The position numbers were made by a program, and so were the translations under genes. Positions 55,581 through 64,000 of a DNA stretch of 64,000 nucleotides are shown here, one piece after another. The notes under the pieces were generated by a model. The model worked only from the letters and a program-made list of their open reading frames with translations, did no database searches and was not told the origin of the DNA. This DNA comes from Thalassoroseus pseudoceratinae (GTDB lineage Bacteria > Planctomycetota > Planctomycetia > Planctomycetales > Planctomycetaceae). Positions within the stretch are counted from its first letter, which is position 1. Every line of letters begins with the position of its first letter. The stretch lies in NCBI RefSeq assembly GCF_011634775.1, contig NZ_JAALXT010000003.1:372001-436000 (forward strand), written 5' to 3'.

Positions 55581-57068
55581 ATGGGACGCCGATTGATTGC
55601 CGGAGCCGGTCTCTGCTGGGCTGTGATGGTTTGCGGGATTGCCTCCGTGAGTGAGGCTGCTGAGCCGTCCGCGACGTCGTCTCCGCAAGCAACAACGAAC
55701 CTGCGACCCGGTCACGATTGGCCGAAATTCCTCGGTCCCGACGGCACCGGGGTTTCGCAGGAAACGAACCTCCTCAGTGAGTGGCCGGAGGGCGGTCCCA
55801 AAGTGGTCTGGAAGCAACAGATCGGCACGGGCTACAGTGCGCCTTCGGTTCGGAATGGTCGGCTCGTCATTTTCCATCGGCTAGAAGACGAGGAAATCAT
55901 CGAGTGCCAGAACGCAGCGACTGGGGAATCAATCTGGAAGACGAGCTATCCGTCAACGTACTCCGACCCCTACGGCTACAACAATGGTCCACGTTGCACA
56001 CCGTTGCTCACTGAGGAACGGTGTTTCACCTACGGGGCCGAAGGCAAGCTGGTCTGTACCGACCTGCAAACTGGCAAGCAACTCTGGAAGCGGGATGTCA
56101 AAGCGGATTGGAAATTGCCCCAGGCGTTCTTTGGAATCGGTTGCACGCCGATTTTAGAAGGCGACCGGTTAATCGTCTTGGTCGGTGGACAGCCAAATTC
56201 CGGCGTGGTCGCATTTGATTCCAAGACCGGAAAGACGCTGTGGGAGAACGTCGGCAAGTCGACTTGGGACGGCGTTGAGACCGGTTATCGTGATGGCGAT
56301 ACTTACAAGTGGACCGGTGAAGAACAAATCGTGAGTTACTCCTCACCCATTGCCGCCACGATTCACGGGAAGCGTCATGTGTTGTGCTTGTTGCGGCATG
56401 GTCTGGTATCGCTCGATCCTGAAAATGGTGAACTTCGCTTCAAACACTGGTTCCGCGTCCGCAATCATGAATCTGTCAACGCGGTCCGTCCGGTTGTCAT
56501 TGATGGCGACAAGATTTTTCTGACGGCCGCCTATAAAGCCGGTTCCGTTTTGCTGAAAGTTGCAGCGGATGGAAAATCTGTCAGCGAACTTTGGAAAGAT
56601 CGCGACAACCTTCAAGGACACTGGTCGACACCGATTGAAGTCGATGGCTACATCTACGGCTTCTCTGGCCGACACGAACATGAAGGCGAATTCCGGTGCG
56701 TCTCCGTCAAGACTGGGAAAGTCGAATGGTCCACGAGCGGATACGAAGGTGATCTCGACAAACTACCGATTCTCGCACTCAATCGTCGCACAGGTGAGGT
56801 CATTAACCGAACCACGAACGAACGTGTGACCCCGCCGTTCTTCGGTCGTGGTTCACATATTCGGGTAGGGAACCGATTTATCATCCTTGGTGAATACGGC
56901 ACGCTTTCGTTAGCCGAGGTCAATCCAAAGAAATACGTGGAACTTGAACGAACCTATTATCCAGAGATCCATTACCCCGCCTGGCCGGCTCCCGTATTGT
57001 CACGCGGGCGGCTTTATTTGCGTAGCGAAGATTACCTCGTCTGCTTGGAGTTGTCGGCTGCGAAATAG
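55581..57068 (+). CDS. Secreted PQQ-like beta-propeller protein
   Basis: 495 residues from this ATG (GGAAGGA upstream). Signal peptide to about residue 31 (AGLCWAVMVCGIASVSEAAEP). Propeller repeats: WPKFLGPDGTGVSQETNLL, VVWKQQIGTGYSAPSV, ECQNAATGESIWKTSY, CTDLQTGKQLWKRDV and VAFDSKTGKTLWENV. A related protein lies at 18.7 kb; neither has an identifiable active site. Its stop is 10 bases from convergent mutM. Confidence 0.88.
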   Translation: MGRRLIAGAGLCWAVMVCGIASVSEAAEPSATSSPQATTNLRPGHDWPKFLGPDGTGVSQETNLLSEWPEGGPKVVWKQQIGTGYSAPSVRNGRLVIFHRLEDEEIIECQNAATGESIWKTSYPSTYSDPYGYNNGPRCTPLLTEERCFTYGAEGKLVCTDLQTGKQLWKRDVKADWKLPQAFFGIGCTPILEGDRLIVLVGGQPNSGVVAFDSKTGKTLWENVGKSTWDGVETGYRDGDTYKWTGEEQIVSYSSPIAATIHGKRHVLCLLRHGLVSLDPENGELRFKHWFRVRNHESVNAVRPVVIDGDKIFLTAAYKAGSVLLKVAADGKSVSELWKDRDNLQGHWSTPIEVDGYIYGFSGRHEHEGEFRCVSVKTGKVEWSTSGYEGDLDKLPILALNRRTGEVINRTTNERVTPPFFGRGSHIRVGNRFIILGEYGTLSLAEVNPKKYVELERTYYPEIHYPAWPAPVLSRGRLYLRSEDYLVCLELSAAK

Positions 57069-57077
57069 CATTTGTGG

Positions 57078-57932
57078 TCAAGCGGATTCCGGCGGGGATG
57101 ATTGGCAGATCGGGCAGTAAAAGGTTGATCGCTGGGCTTGCACGACTCGCTGGATCGGTGTTTCCTGGCAGGTCGGGCAAAGTTCCTCGGCACGAGCGTA
57201 GACTCGGTGTTCGTTTTGATACCCGCCTGCCTTGTTCAATGCATTTCGATATGTGCCATCGGAGAGTGTTGAACCTTCGTAGCGAATGGCGTCGGAGAGT
57301 ATCTGTCGAACAGCATCGTGGAGCCGATCAATCTCGGTTTCGGTCAAACTCGAACACAATGTAAACGGCGAAATGCCGGACAGATGAAGGATTTCACTCG
57401 CGTAGAGATTGCCGATCCCCGCAACAATCTTCTGATCGAGCATGGCGACCTTGATGGCACGGTTGGTTTTCTGGAGACGTTGAGTCCATTCCTCACGATC
57501 GATCGTCAGGGCATCCGGGCCGAGTTTGACGGTACGCAACTCATCGAATTCCGCCGGACGATACAACCGCACCGTGCCCAAGCCACGCCGATCCCAAAAC
57601 CAAAGTTTCGATTCGGATTCGCCGTCCGAAAGCGTCCAACAAATTCGCAAGTGTTCCGTGCTGGGCGGGTCGGCAAGCAACATCAGGCCGGTCATGCGAG
57701 GTTCGATGACGAAGGCGTCACCGGATGAAAGGTGCAAAACAACGCGTTTCGCCAGCCGATCTACGCTGGTGATTGTCTGCTCACGGGCGCGACGCTGCAT
57801 CGTTCGAACGGTCGGCGTGATGCTGATGGGCTTACAAGGACACCGACATTCCGAAACCGTGCGGATGATCTTTCCTGCGACGTGTGGACGAATTCCGCGA
57901 ACCATCGTTTCGACTTCCGGCAATTCCGGCAT
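57078..57932 (-). CDS. mutM: Formamidopyrimidine-DNA glycosylase
   Basis: 284 residues; removes oxidised purines (8-oxoG, FaPy) and nicks the abasic site. The start is fixed by function: the N-terminal Pro of [14 protein letters not shown] must be residue 2 because it is the catalytic nucleophile. Glu3 and Lys (in [14 protein letters not shown]) are present, and the C terminus ends in the zinc finger [13 protein letters not shown]...FYCPICQ (four Cys). Upstream in-frame codons would bury the Pro, so the earlier ATG is rejected. Confidence 0.95.
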   Translation of the reverse strand: MPELPEVETMVRGIRPHVAGKIIRTVSECRCPCKPISITPTVRTMQRRAREQTITSVDRLAKRVVLHLSSGDAFVIEPRMTGLMLLADPPSTEHLRICWTLSDGESESKLWFWDRRGLGTVRLYRPAEFDELRTVKLGPDALTIDREEWTQRLQKTNRAIKVAMLDQKIVAGIGNLYASEILHLSGISPFTLCSSLTETEIDRLHDAVRQILSDAIRYEGSTLSDGTYRNALNKAGGYQNEHRVYARAEELCPTCQETPIQRVVQAQRSTFYCPICQSSPPESA

Positions 57933-58281
57933 GGTGTTTGAGTCCAAGTTTTCTGAAGGTCGGTCTTGTAAATCGTGGTCGTAATGAAATCAGCGATTCC
58001 GCGGATTTTACGGTCTCCACGTTTCATTACGATGTCACAGTTCCGGGAAAACAGGTTCTCTGGGAAACCGGTATCCATTTCACGGCCCACTTGACGCCGC
58101 CCGATTCCCGAGGGATGCTCGATCATAGACCAAACTCTCCAAGTTTGTCGTGTTCCGACAATTCGCTGCGCGATCTTGCGTCTGAGCCGCATTCTCTTGG
58201 AGAGAGAATCAACGTATGAATCGAAATGTCGCCGACGTGCGGAGTTTCCGCTCGACCAATTTTCCCCGATGGGAGTGGAGA

Positions 58282-60240
58282 ATGTTCAAAATTCAGCAAG
58301 CAAAACCGCGACCCCAACTTGGGACGATTCGCGGTGGAAACACCGTTTTGACCGTCCTGGGAACGGTTGCGGCGTTTTCGGTCGTTCTCGGAGCGGCTTG
58401 GTTCGTGATGGCTCCCAGCAAGCCAGTCGTCACACAAGTGCAACCGAGCAACACCGACGAATCAAAACCAATGGCTTCGGAAGTGATTCCAGCCACCCGA
58501 CAATCGACACCGGATGTCCCAGCCGAACCAGTGAGTCAACCGGTTGCGGTCGTTGAAACCGAAGTACCCGCCGAGGTCAAACCGCAAGCACCGACTGCTG
58601 CCGAGCAAGTTGAAGCTCATTTGGCCGCCGGTGAGTTCGGATTGGCCACCGAGGTCGCTCAAACGATTGCCGAGATCAAGTCGCGAGACTTGCTACTGCG
58701 ACGCATCGCGGACGTGCAACTTGAAGCGGGCGAATTCGCAGCCGCAGGCGATGCCATCGGACGCATCACCCTGCCACAAGTTCGAGGCCAAGCGGAAACC
58801 GCTCGGCAAACCGAACAAACTTTGGCCGGTGGTGGTTCGCAGGCGAACTTCAGCGAAATCTTGCAGTTGATCCAAACCGCGACTTCCGGCCCCTGGGCAC
58901 CAGACGATCCCGAAAAAACCGTCACACCATTCGGTATGGTTTCCGGCGGGATTTCTGTCGATCCGCTCGGTCAGCTCGCGTTGGTCAGCAAGGCCGACAC
59001 GAATAACCGGTTGGCTCAGATTGGTCGTCGCGCTCGCCGTGCCGATTTGAACGACGACATGGCTCAAGCCAGCAACTTGCGAATCGTTTCGCTGAAGCGT
59101 TTGGAACGCGAAGTGGCGGGGCGTTTGAACCGCTCGGAGCCTGTTCTCAAGACGATGCAACACTTGGCCGGTTTGTCCCGGGTTCAGTTTGTGTTTGTCG
59201 ATTCCAAAAACCAGGATGTTCTCATCGGTGGCCCAGCTGAGGCGTGGGAATACGATCAACTCGGCCGACCGGTCGGTGTCGATTCCGGTCGACCGATGAT
59301 GCATCTCGACGACTTGGTTACGGTTCTTCGTGTGTTCTCGCCAGCGGGCAGCAGCATTTTTCGATGCTCGATCGATCCGCGAGCGGAAGGCATGCAAAAG
59401 CTCAAGGAAGTTGTGGAACGGTCCAACGCACGGGGTTCACTCTCGGCAGGTGCCGGTACACGCAGCTTCGTTCGCAAGTGTGGCGAAGCCCTCGGCCAGC
59501 AAGATGCTGTCTTCGCAGGTGTGCCAGACAACTCTCGCGTGGCTCGCGTGATGTTGGAAGCCGACTACAAGATGAAGCTCATCGGAATCGATAAGTTGGA
59601 CGCTGGCTCGCAGATTCCATCGTTCTTCGATCTGCTCGACGCCAAGACCGTCAAGCAAAATCCCCCATCACTGGATGCTTTGCGATGGTGGCTGACGATG
59701 AAATACGATTCCGTCTTGCACGATCCAAATCGTCAAGTTTTTGAAATCCAAGGCTCGTCCGTGTTGTGCCGATCCGAAAATGAACTCGTGACCGCGACGG
59801 GCGAACGAATTCACACGGGTGAATCAACGACGACGAACTCTCAGTTCGCTCAAAAATTCACGGCCAACTATTCGGAACTCGCTCAACGGGAGCCAGTTTT
59901 CGCGGACCTGCAAAACATCTTCGACTTGGCATTGGTCGCTGCTCTGGTTCAGCATGAGAACTTGGTGAGCTACCCCCAAGGCTACGGTGTGTTTGCACCC
60001 AACGGCCAATACCAGCCGGAAGAATTCGCCGTGCCGAAAACCGTCGATACGGTCGTTAATCACCGAGTGTACGGCGGACGTGATGTGATCGTCCAGGTCG
60101 CTGGCGGTGTGCGAGCAGACTTGGCATCGGTTCTTCGTGACCAATCGGTCTACCGAGTCGCCGAGCGACTCAGCGGCATGACTTCCAAAGTCGACACCAA
60201 CGCCATTCCTGACGGTCGATGGTGGTGGGACGCGAAGTAG
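58282..60240 (+). CDS. Planctomycete membrane-anchored protein of unknown function
   Basis: 652 residues from an ATG with GGGAG six bases upstream; ATG at 58216 adds 22. One membrane helix near residue 30 (LTVLGTVAAFSVVLGAAWFVM) followed by a Pro/Glu/Val linker to about 100. Residues 105-160 are helical (EQVEAHLAAGEFGLATEVAQTIAEIKS). The rest alternates helices and strands (LVSKADTNNRLAQIGRRARRADL; VQFVFVDSKNQDVLIGGPAEAWEY; MKLIGIDKLDAGSQIPSFFDLL). No family I can name. It is probably displayed in the periplasm. Followed by a strong terminator. Confidence 0.75.
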   Translation: MFKIQQAKPRPQLGTIRGGNTVLTVLGTVAAFSVVLGAAWFVMAPSKPVVTQVQPSNTDESKPMASEVIPATRQSTPDVPAEPVSQPVAVVETEVPAEVKPQAPTAAEQVEAHLAAGEFGLATEVAQTIAEIKSRDLLLRRIADVQLEAGEFAAAGDAIGRITLPQVRGQAETARQTEQTLAGGGSQANFSEILQLIQTATSGPWAPDDPEKTVTPFGMVSGGISVDPLGQLALVSKADTNNRLAQIGRRARRADLNDDMAQASNLRIVSLKRLEREVAGRLNRSEPVLKTMQHLAGLSRVQFVFVDSKNQDVLIGGPAEAWEYDQLGRPVGVDSGRPMMHLDDLVTVLRVFSPAGSSIFRCSIDPRAEGMQKLKEVVERSNARGSLSAGAGTRSFVRKCGEALGQQDAVFAGVPDNSRVARVMLEADYKMKLIGIDKLDAGSQIPSFFDLLDAKTVKQNPPSLDALRWWLTMKYDSVLHDPNRQVFEIQGSSVLCRSENELVTATGERIHTGESTTTNSQFAQKFTANYSELAQREPVFADLQNIFDLALVAALVQHENLVSYPQGYGVFAPNGQYQPEEFAVPKTVDTVVNHRVYGGRDVIVQVAGGVRADLASVLRDQSVYRVAERLSGMTSKVDTNAIPDGRWWWDAK

Positions 60241-60263
60241 TTGATCAATTGATGCAATAAACG

Positions 60264-60302
60264 AAGAACGCCTCTGGAGATTCCAGAGGCGTTCTTTTTT
60301 GA
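60264..60302 (+). terminator. Rho-independent terminator
   Basis: AAGAACGCCTCTGGA (60264-60278) and TCCAGAGGCGTTCTT (60282-60296) form a perfect 15-bp stem with a GAT loop, followed by six T. It ends the transcript of the anchored protein, just before the convergent molybdopterin gene. Confidence 0.9.
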
Positions 60303-60322
60303 TCGAGCTGAATTGCAGTCGA

Positions 60323-61516
60323 TTACAGCGAGCGAAGATTGTATGCCTTGCGATACCATGAGTTGAACATGTAACCCTTCATGTTCCAGTCGACTCGTTC
60401 GGGCATGGCTTCACCGGCGGAATCGACGGCTCTTGCGTAAACAATGCCGCGAATGCTACGAACCGGGATTTCCAGTTTCCACAAAGACCATACATACGGG
60501 TCCGGTTCCCGCTCGAATTTGGCCACCTGCCAGGACCTTCCGCCGTTGACGGAAACTTCCACTCGCTTCAGTGTTCGGCCATTTCCGGGCGGCAATGCGT
60601 ATCCCGTGACCTCCATCAACTCTTGCGTGTCGGTGGAACGAGATGCGATCCGAGCAATGCCGCAGTTCATCGGATAGCGGTACAGTGGGCCCGCTTCTGC
60701 CCATGCGGTTGGCGTGTTCTCTTCGACCAGTTTGTAAGCGTCCTGGACGTAATGATTCGGCATGGTCCGATTGCTAACCACGATCTTGCCCAACCATTTC
60801 ACACTACGAGCGCCGATGTAGCCCGGCACAACCGTGCGAAGCGGATACCCGTGATCTGGCGTGAGCGGCAAGCCATTCATTTTGTGAGTGAGCAGCGCGC
60901 CCGGCATGGCTTCGGTGTCGTCCATCGCTTTCGACAACGGAATTGATCCGCCGAAACCGATGGTCTTGCCTTTTTTCTTGATCTCATCAAGACCTTCGAA
61001 CCAGACGTGTTTGGCGTCGGGTTGCACGCCAACGGCCTTGAGAACTTCGGACAACGGAATTCCCGTCCATGAGGCATTTCCAATCGCCTGCGATTGCCAT
61101 TGTACGCCGTCGACGGCACGGACCGCACTGTGTTCGTTTCGTCGATTCCCGGCACAGGTCATTGAAGCAATCACCGTCTTGGACGGGTACTTGTCCATCA
61201 ACTCTTTGAGCGAAATCTCGCCGGGGTGATTCACCATCCCTTCGATTTTCAAACGGAACTGATCCGCATCAATTTGTGGCGACGCCGCATGACTTCGAAC
61301 GTAGAAGAACTTCTCTGGCGTGATCCACGTCTTGACCAACTCTTCGATCGGCGGTTCCGCGTTGGGCGGCACTTCCGTGTGATAGATGAGCCCACCGCCG
61401 GCCGATTCCTTCGAGTCTGCCCACGTCGGACACAACCCGTTTCCAATCGCAGCGGCGGCCAGGAAACCCTGCCCAGCGGTTCGCAAGAATTGACGGCGAT
61501 TCGGCTGAATTTGCAT
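60323..61516 (-). CDS. Tat-exported molybdopterin oxidoreductase (sulfite oxidase-like)
   Basis: 397 residues from an ATG with GGAAAG nearby; two further in-frame starts lie up to 36 bases upstream. Twin-arginine signal in NRRQFLRTAGQGFLAAAAI. The Oxidoreductase_molyb domain has the Mo-coordinating Cys in IASMTCAGNRRNEH and the usual LTPDHGYPLRTVVPGYIGARSVKWLGKI motif in two parts, followed by the Mo-co dimerisation domain (VEVSNGGRSWQVAKFERE). Similar to SorA-type sulfite dehydrogenases; the physiological substrate is unproven. The cytochrome partner SorB is not adjacent. Confidence 0.9.
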   Translation of the reverse strand: MQIQPNRRQFLRTAGQGFLAAAAIGNGLCPTWADSKESAGGGLIYHTEVPPNAEPPIEELVKTWITPEKFFYVRSHAASPQIDADQFRLKIEGMVNHPGEISLKELMDKYPSKTVIASMTCAGNRRNEHSAVRAVDGVQWQSQAIGNASWTGIPLSEVLKAVGVQPDAKHVWFEGLDEIKKKGKTIGFGGSIPLSKAMDDTEAMPGALLTHKMNGLPLTPDHGYPLRTVVPGYIGARSVKWLGKIVVSNRTMPNHYVQDAYKLVEENTPTAWAEAGPLYRYPMNCGIARIASRSTDTQELMEVTGYALPPGNGRTLKRVEVSVNGGRSWQVAKFEREPDPYVWSLWKLEIPVRSIRGIVYARAVDSAGEAMPERVDWNMKGYMFNSWYRKAYNLRSL

Positions 61517-61555
61517 TGGCGAGCTTTCCATTTCTGCAGGAGAAAAATTCAAGTC

Positions 61556-61903
61556 TCAAAGATCGTCGTTTGACTCGTGTTCATCGTCCGCAGTCGCCGA
61601 AGGGGTTTCCGCACTGTTGCGACGGAACACCGCGCAAACGTCTGCAATCGGGACCACGAATAGCACGTTGTCCGGTTCCAAGTCGACAGGAATCGCGTTC
61701 TTGGGGTGGAACAGGACCTTGTCGTATTTTCGGATTGGAAAGTCCTCGTCACGATCAATTTGCACGCTAATTTCGACAATTCGACCGGTAATCGTGGGGA
61801 TCTCCGCGTCATCGGGGAGAACAATGCCCCCTTTGGTGGTTTGCTTCGCTTCGTCTTTACGGATCAGAACGCGATTCCCCAATGGTTCGACAAATTCCGT
61901 CAA
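61556..61903 (-). CDS. GroES-like co-chaperonin paralogue
   Basis: About 115 residues from TTG with AAGGGA six bases upstream; another TTG at 61957 would add 18. It starts VEPLGNRVLIRKDEAKQTTKGGIVLPD, the normal GroES opening with mobile-loop KGGIVLPD, and has VGRIVEIS-like and YDKVLFHPKNAIPVDLEPDNVLFVVPI segments. It differs by an acidic tail (SATADDEHESNDDL). No groEL follows; the gene sits directly after trpA, likely on the same transcript. GroES paralogues are common in planctomycetes. No CIRCE operator was seen upstream. Confidence 0.85.
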   Translation of the reverse strand: MTEFVEPLGNRVLIRKDEAKQTTKGGIVLPDDAEIPTITGRIVEISVQIDRDEDFPIRKYDKVLFHPKNAIPVDLEPDNVLFVVPIADVCAVFRRNSAETPSATADDEHESNDDL

Positions 61904-61961
61904 CGTTGTTCCCTTCGATTTTGATTGACTAATGTCACTTCGATTATCTGAACGCAAAAAA

Positions 61962-62792
61962 TTACGCTTGGCTCGCGACTTGCCGGACCGCTTTCACCAT
62001 TCCGGCCGCAAACTCTCCGACCTCGCGAATGACATCGTCTCGACTCGTGAATTTGTCGCTCAGTTTTTCCAAGTACCGCACGATTCTTGAGCCAACGATC
62101 ACACCGTCCGCATGCCCTCGGAGAATGTCAACTTGCTCAGGGCCGCTCACACCAAAACCAACCGCCAACGGCAGATCCGTTTTCTCACGCAACCGATCGA
62201 GATGCTCGGTCAGCTCCGGTGGAAGTTGATCGCGTGCCCCTGTGGTGCCAGCAATGGAAATGCAATACAGGAAGCCGCTCGCTGCCTCGATGATCTTCTC
62301 AGCACGGTGGACCGGCGTAGTGGGTGCGATCAGTTGCACCAAATCCAAGCCGTGTTGACGGGTTCGTTCGGCGAACTCGCTTGCTTCATCACCGGGTAAG
62401 TCTGGGACGATCAACCCTGCAAACCCGGCGGACTTGGCATCGGCGAGAAACCGTTCCACACCTACCCGAAAAACGAGCGAATAAGCAACCATTGCCACCA
62501 ACGGAGCTGATCCATTTTTGGTTTGCGCGGAGACCATGTCGAAGATGTCACCGACACGAATACCCTTTTGGAGTGCTCGCGTGTACGAGGCTTGGATCAC
62601 CGGACCGTCCGCTATCGGATCGCTGTACGGAAAGCCGACTTCGATCAAATCTACCTTTTGACGGGAAAGTTCTTGAATCAATTCTCCCGTCATTTGGATG
62701 TCGGGATCACCGGCCGTCACAAACGGCATGAACGCCATGCGTCCCTCGGATCGCGTTGTTTCGAAGACCTGGCTGATCGCTGAAGATGACAC
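61962..62792 (-). CDS. trpA: Tryptophan synthase alpha chain
   Basis: 276 residues from a GTG start; TTG at 62816 is an alternative. Cleaves indole-3-glycerol phosphate to indole and glyceraldehyde 3-phosphate. Catalytic Glu and Asp are in VDLIEVGFPYSDPIADGPVIQ, the phosphate loop in LPLAVGFGVSGPEQV, and GVIVGSRIVRYLEK near the end. It follows trpB by 57 bases and precedes a GroES-like gene. Confidence 0.94.
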   Translation of the reverse strand: MSSSAISQVFETTRSEGRMAFMPFVTAGDPDIQMTGELIQELSRQKVDLIEVGFPYSDPIADGPVIQASYTRALQKGIRVGDIFDMVSAQTKNGSAPLVAMVAYSLVFRVGVERFLADAKSAGFAGLIVPDLPGDEASEFAERTRQHGLDLVQLIAPTTPVHRAEKIIEAASGFLYCISIAGTTGARDQLPPELTEHLDRLREKTDLPLAVGFGVSGPEQVDILRGHADGVIVGSRIVRYLEKLSDKFTSRDDVIREVGEFAAGMVKAVRQVASQA

Positions 62793-62849
62793 GAATTGAT
62801 CTCTCGCTGGAAACAAATAGAAGCAGATGCAAACGAGTTTCGGACGACG

Positions 62850-64000
62850 CTAAATTTCTTGTCCCAAGACGCGGGCCACTTCTTGTACGTCTTTGTCACC
62901 TCGACCCGAGAGACAAATCACGACGTTCTCACTGCCCGATCGTTGGTCTTTGGTCGCCAAGAGATGCGCGATTGCATGAGAACTTTCGAGCGCGGGAAGA
63001 ATCCCTTCGAGAGTTGCCATCGTTCGGAACGCATCAAGGGCGGCATCATCGGAAACGCTCAGGTATTGGACTCGTCCGGCATCTTTCCAATAGCTGTGCT
63101 CCGGGCCCACACCGGGGTAGTCCAGACCGGCGGAAACGGAATGAACATCGAGTGTTTGACCGTCATCGTCTTGGAGCACGTAACTGTAACTTCCGTGCAG
63201 GACACCTTTCTCCCCATGCGACAACGAAGCTGCATGGTCTCCCGCGTTCGGTCCACGACCGCCGGGCTCGATTCCGGTGAGTTTGACGTCGTCATCAATG
63301 AATGGGTAGAACATGCCCGCTGCGTTCGAACCGCCACCGACACAGGCGACGATCTCATCCGGCAACTTGCCGAACGCCGCCTCACATTGCTTTTTCGCTT
63401 CTTTGCCGATGACCGATTGGAAGTCCCGAACGATCAACGGAAACGGATGCGGACCAACCACGGAACCCAGGATGTAATGGGTGTTTTCGACGGTGGCCAT
63501 CCAATCTCGCATGGCTTCGTTGGTGGCATCTCGTAGGGTTCGCGAACCGGACGTGACCGGCCGAACTTCTGCTCCCATGGTTTTCATTTTGAAGACGTTC
63601 AACCGTTGACGTCGAATGTCTTCCTCACCCATGAAAACACAACACTCAAGCCCGAATCGGGCACACGCGGTCGCGGTCGCTACACCGTGCTGGCCGGCAC
63701 CGGTTTCTGCGATGACACGTTTTTTGCCCATCCGCAAACACAACAACGCCTGGCCCAAACTGTTGTTGATCTTGTGTGCACCGGTATGATTGAGGTCTTC
63801 CCGTTTGAGGTAGACGTTGCAACCGGCTTGCTCGCTCAACCGCTCCGCGTGGTACAGCGGATTCGGCCGCCCCACGTAATTCATCAGCAAGTCATCCAAC
63901 TGCCGATTGAATTCAGGATCTGCTTTCGCGGAGGCGTAAGCTTCCGTCAGTTCCTCAAGGGCGTGCATCAGCGTCTCGGGAACGAAACGCCGACCGAATT
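62850..64000 (-). CDS. trpB: Tryptophan synthase beta chain (5' end beyond the window)
   Basis: PLP enzyme joining indole and serine. PLP lysine in [21 protein letters not shown], phosphate-binding loop [12 protein letters not shown], and the substrate loops GIEPGGRGP and [16 protein letters not shown]. At the window edge the reading frame continues without a stop: the last codons read [11 protein letters not shown] before the first in-frame Met, the classic TrpB N terminus, so that internal Met is not the true start. trpA follows 57 bases downstream. Confidence 0.95.
   Translation of the reverse strand, partial: FGRRFVPETLMHALEELTEAYASAKADPEFNRQLDDLLMNYVGRPNPLYHAERLSEQAGCNVYLKREDLNHTGAHKINNSLGQALLCLRMGKKRVIAETGAGQHGVATATACARFGLECCVFMGEEDIRRQRLNVFKMKTMGAEVRPVTSGSRTLRDATNEAMRDWMATVENTHYILGSVVGPHPFPLIVRDFQSVIGKEAKKQCEAAFGKLPDEIVACVGGGSNAAGMFYPFIDDDVKLTGIEPGGRGPNAGDHAASLSHGEKGVLHGSYSYVLQDDDGQTLDVHSVSAGLDYPGVGPEHSYWKDAGRVQYLSVSDDAALDAFRTMATLEGILPALESSHAIAHLLATKDQRSGSENVVICLSGRGDKDVQEVARVLGQEI

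Noticed and set aside
61904-61990. Possible CIRCE heat-shock operator upstream of the GroES-like gene
   Set aside because: No TTAGCACTC-N9-GAGTGCTAA dyad is present in the region.
1-64000. CRISPR array, tRNA/rRNA genes, transposases or prophage genes
   Set aside because: None of the spacer-repeat pattern, cloverleaf, DDE motif or phage structural genes was seen in reading both strands.

Overview
This window reads as a chromosomal segment of a member of the Planctomycetota, most likely order Planctomycetales. The marks are: a heme-motif/WD40/DUF1549/DUF1553 giant protein followed by a DUF1501 protein, a second unpaired DUF1501 protein, PQQ-type propellers with secretion signals, a secreted protein with an N-terminal LEPR motif, Tat signals on an aldo/keto reductase and a molybdopterin oxidoreductase, and a mix of ATG, GTG and TTG starts. 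No rRNA, tRNA, CRISPR array, transposase or prophage gene was seen; the segment looks like ordinary chromosome with dense, often translationally coupled genes.

Layout. 1-9.4 kb: SNF2-type helicase (open at the window edge), a 73-residue DHp-like protein, Tat-exported aldo/keto reductase, YbdK-type ligase, then a 2-oxoacid:ferredoxin oxidoreductase pair (korA-korB) overlapping a two-domain receiver-like regulator; korA has a structured leader. 9.6-13.6 kb: PhoR-type kinase, DinB-fold protein, an alpha/beta hydrolase with Asp in the nucleophile slot and a peptidoglycan amidase. 14-18.5 kb: coaX, then mdh-gntK-alkB-bioA. 18.6-27.5 kb: a PQQ propeller, a PAS-AraC regulator and, divergent from it, the giant heme-motif protein plus DUF1501 protein; a 10-bp inverted repeat flanks the divergent promoter region.

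27.7-37.3 kb: an FtsQ-like membrane protein, a 1100-residue secreted protein joining a metzincin-like protease to two HbpS/GlcG-like domains, a HEAT plus beta-barrel protein, and a membrane-anchored protein built from fourteen ungapped 24-residue repeats. 37.7-48.5 kb: GNAT, amidohydrolase, KptA, a CDGSH protein, a secreted esterase, a small barrel-like protein, ispE next to a SpoVG homologue with an inserted zinc ribbon, a PAS histidine kinase and the unpaired DUF1501 protein. 48.6-55.4 kb: a ferritin-like DUF455 protein, then a leftward run of methyltransferase, HEAT lipoprotein, ruvX, mannose-1-phosphate guanylyltransferase, sugar transferase and HD phosphohydrolase. 55.5-64 kb: PQQ propeller, mutM, a large anchored protein, a SorA-like oxidoreductase, and trpB-trpA with a GroES-like gene (trpB runs off the window).

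Functional themes: central metabolism (Kor, Mdh, gluconokinase, TrpAB, BioA, CoaX, IspE), a secreted oxidative/hydrolytic layer typical of planctomycetes, DNA and RNA repair (AlkB, MutM, RuvX, KptA) and envelope polysaccharide synthesis. The observations I rate highest are the 24-residue repeat protein, the AraC-flanking inverted repeat, the zinc-ribbon SpoVG, the protease-HbpS fusion and the FtsQ-like protein. All function calls are from reading the sequence only; no database search was run.
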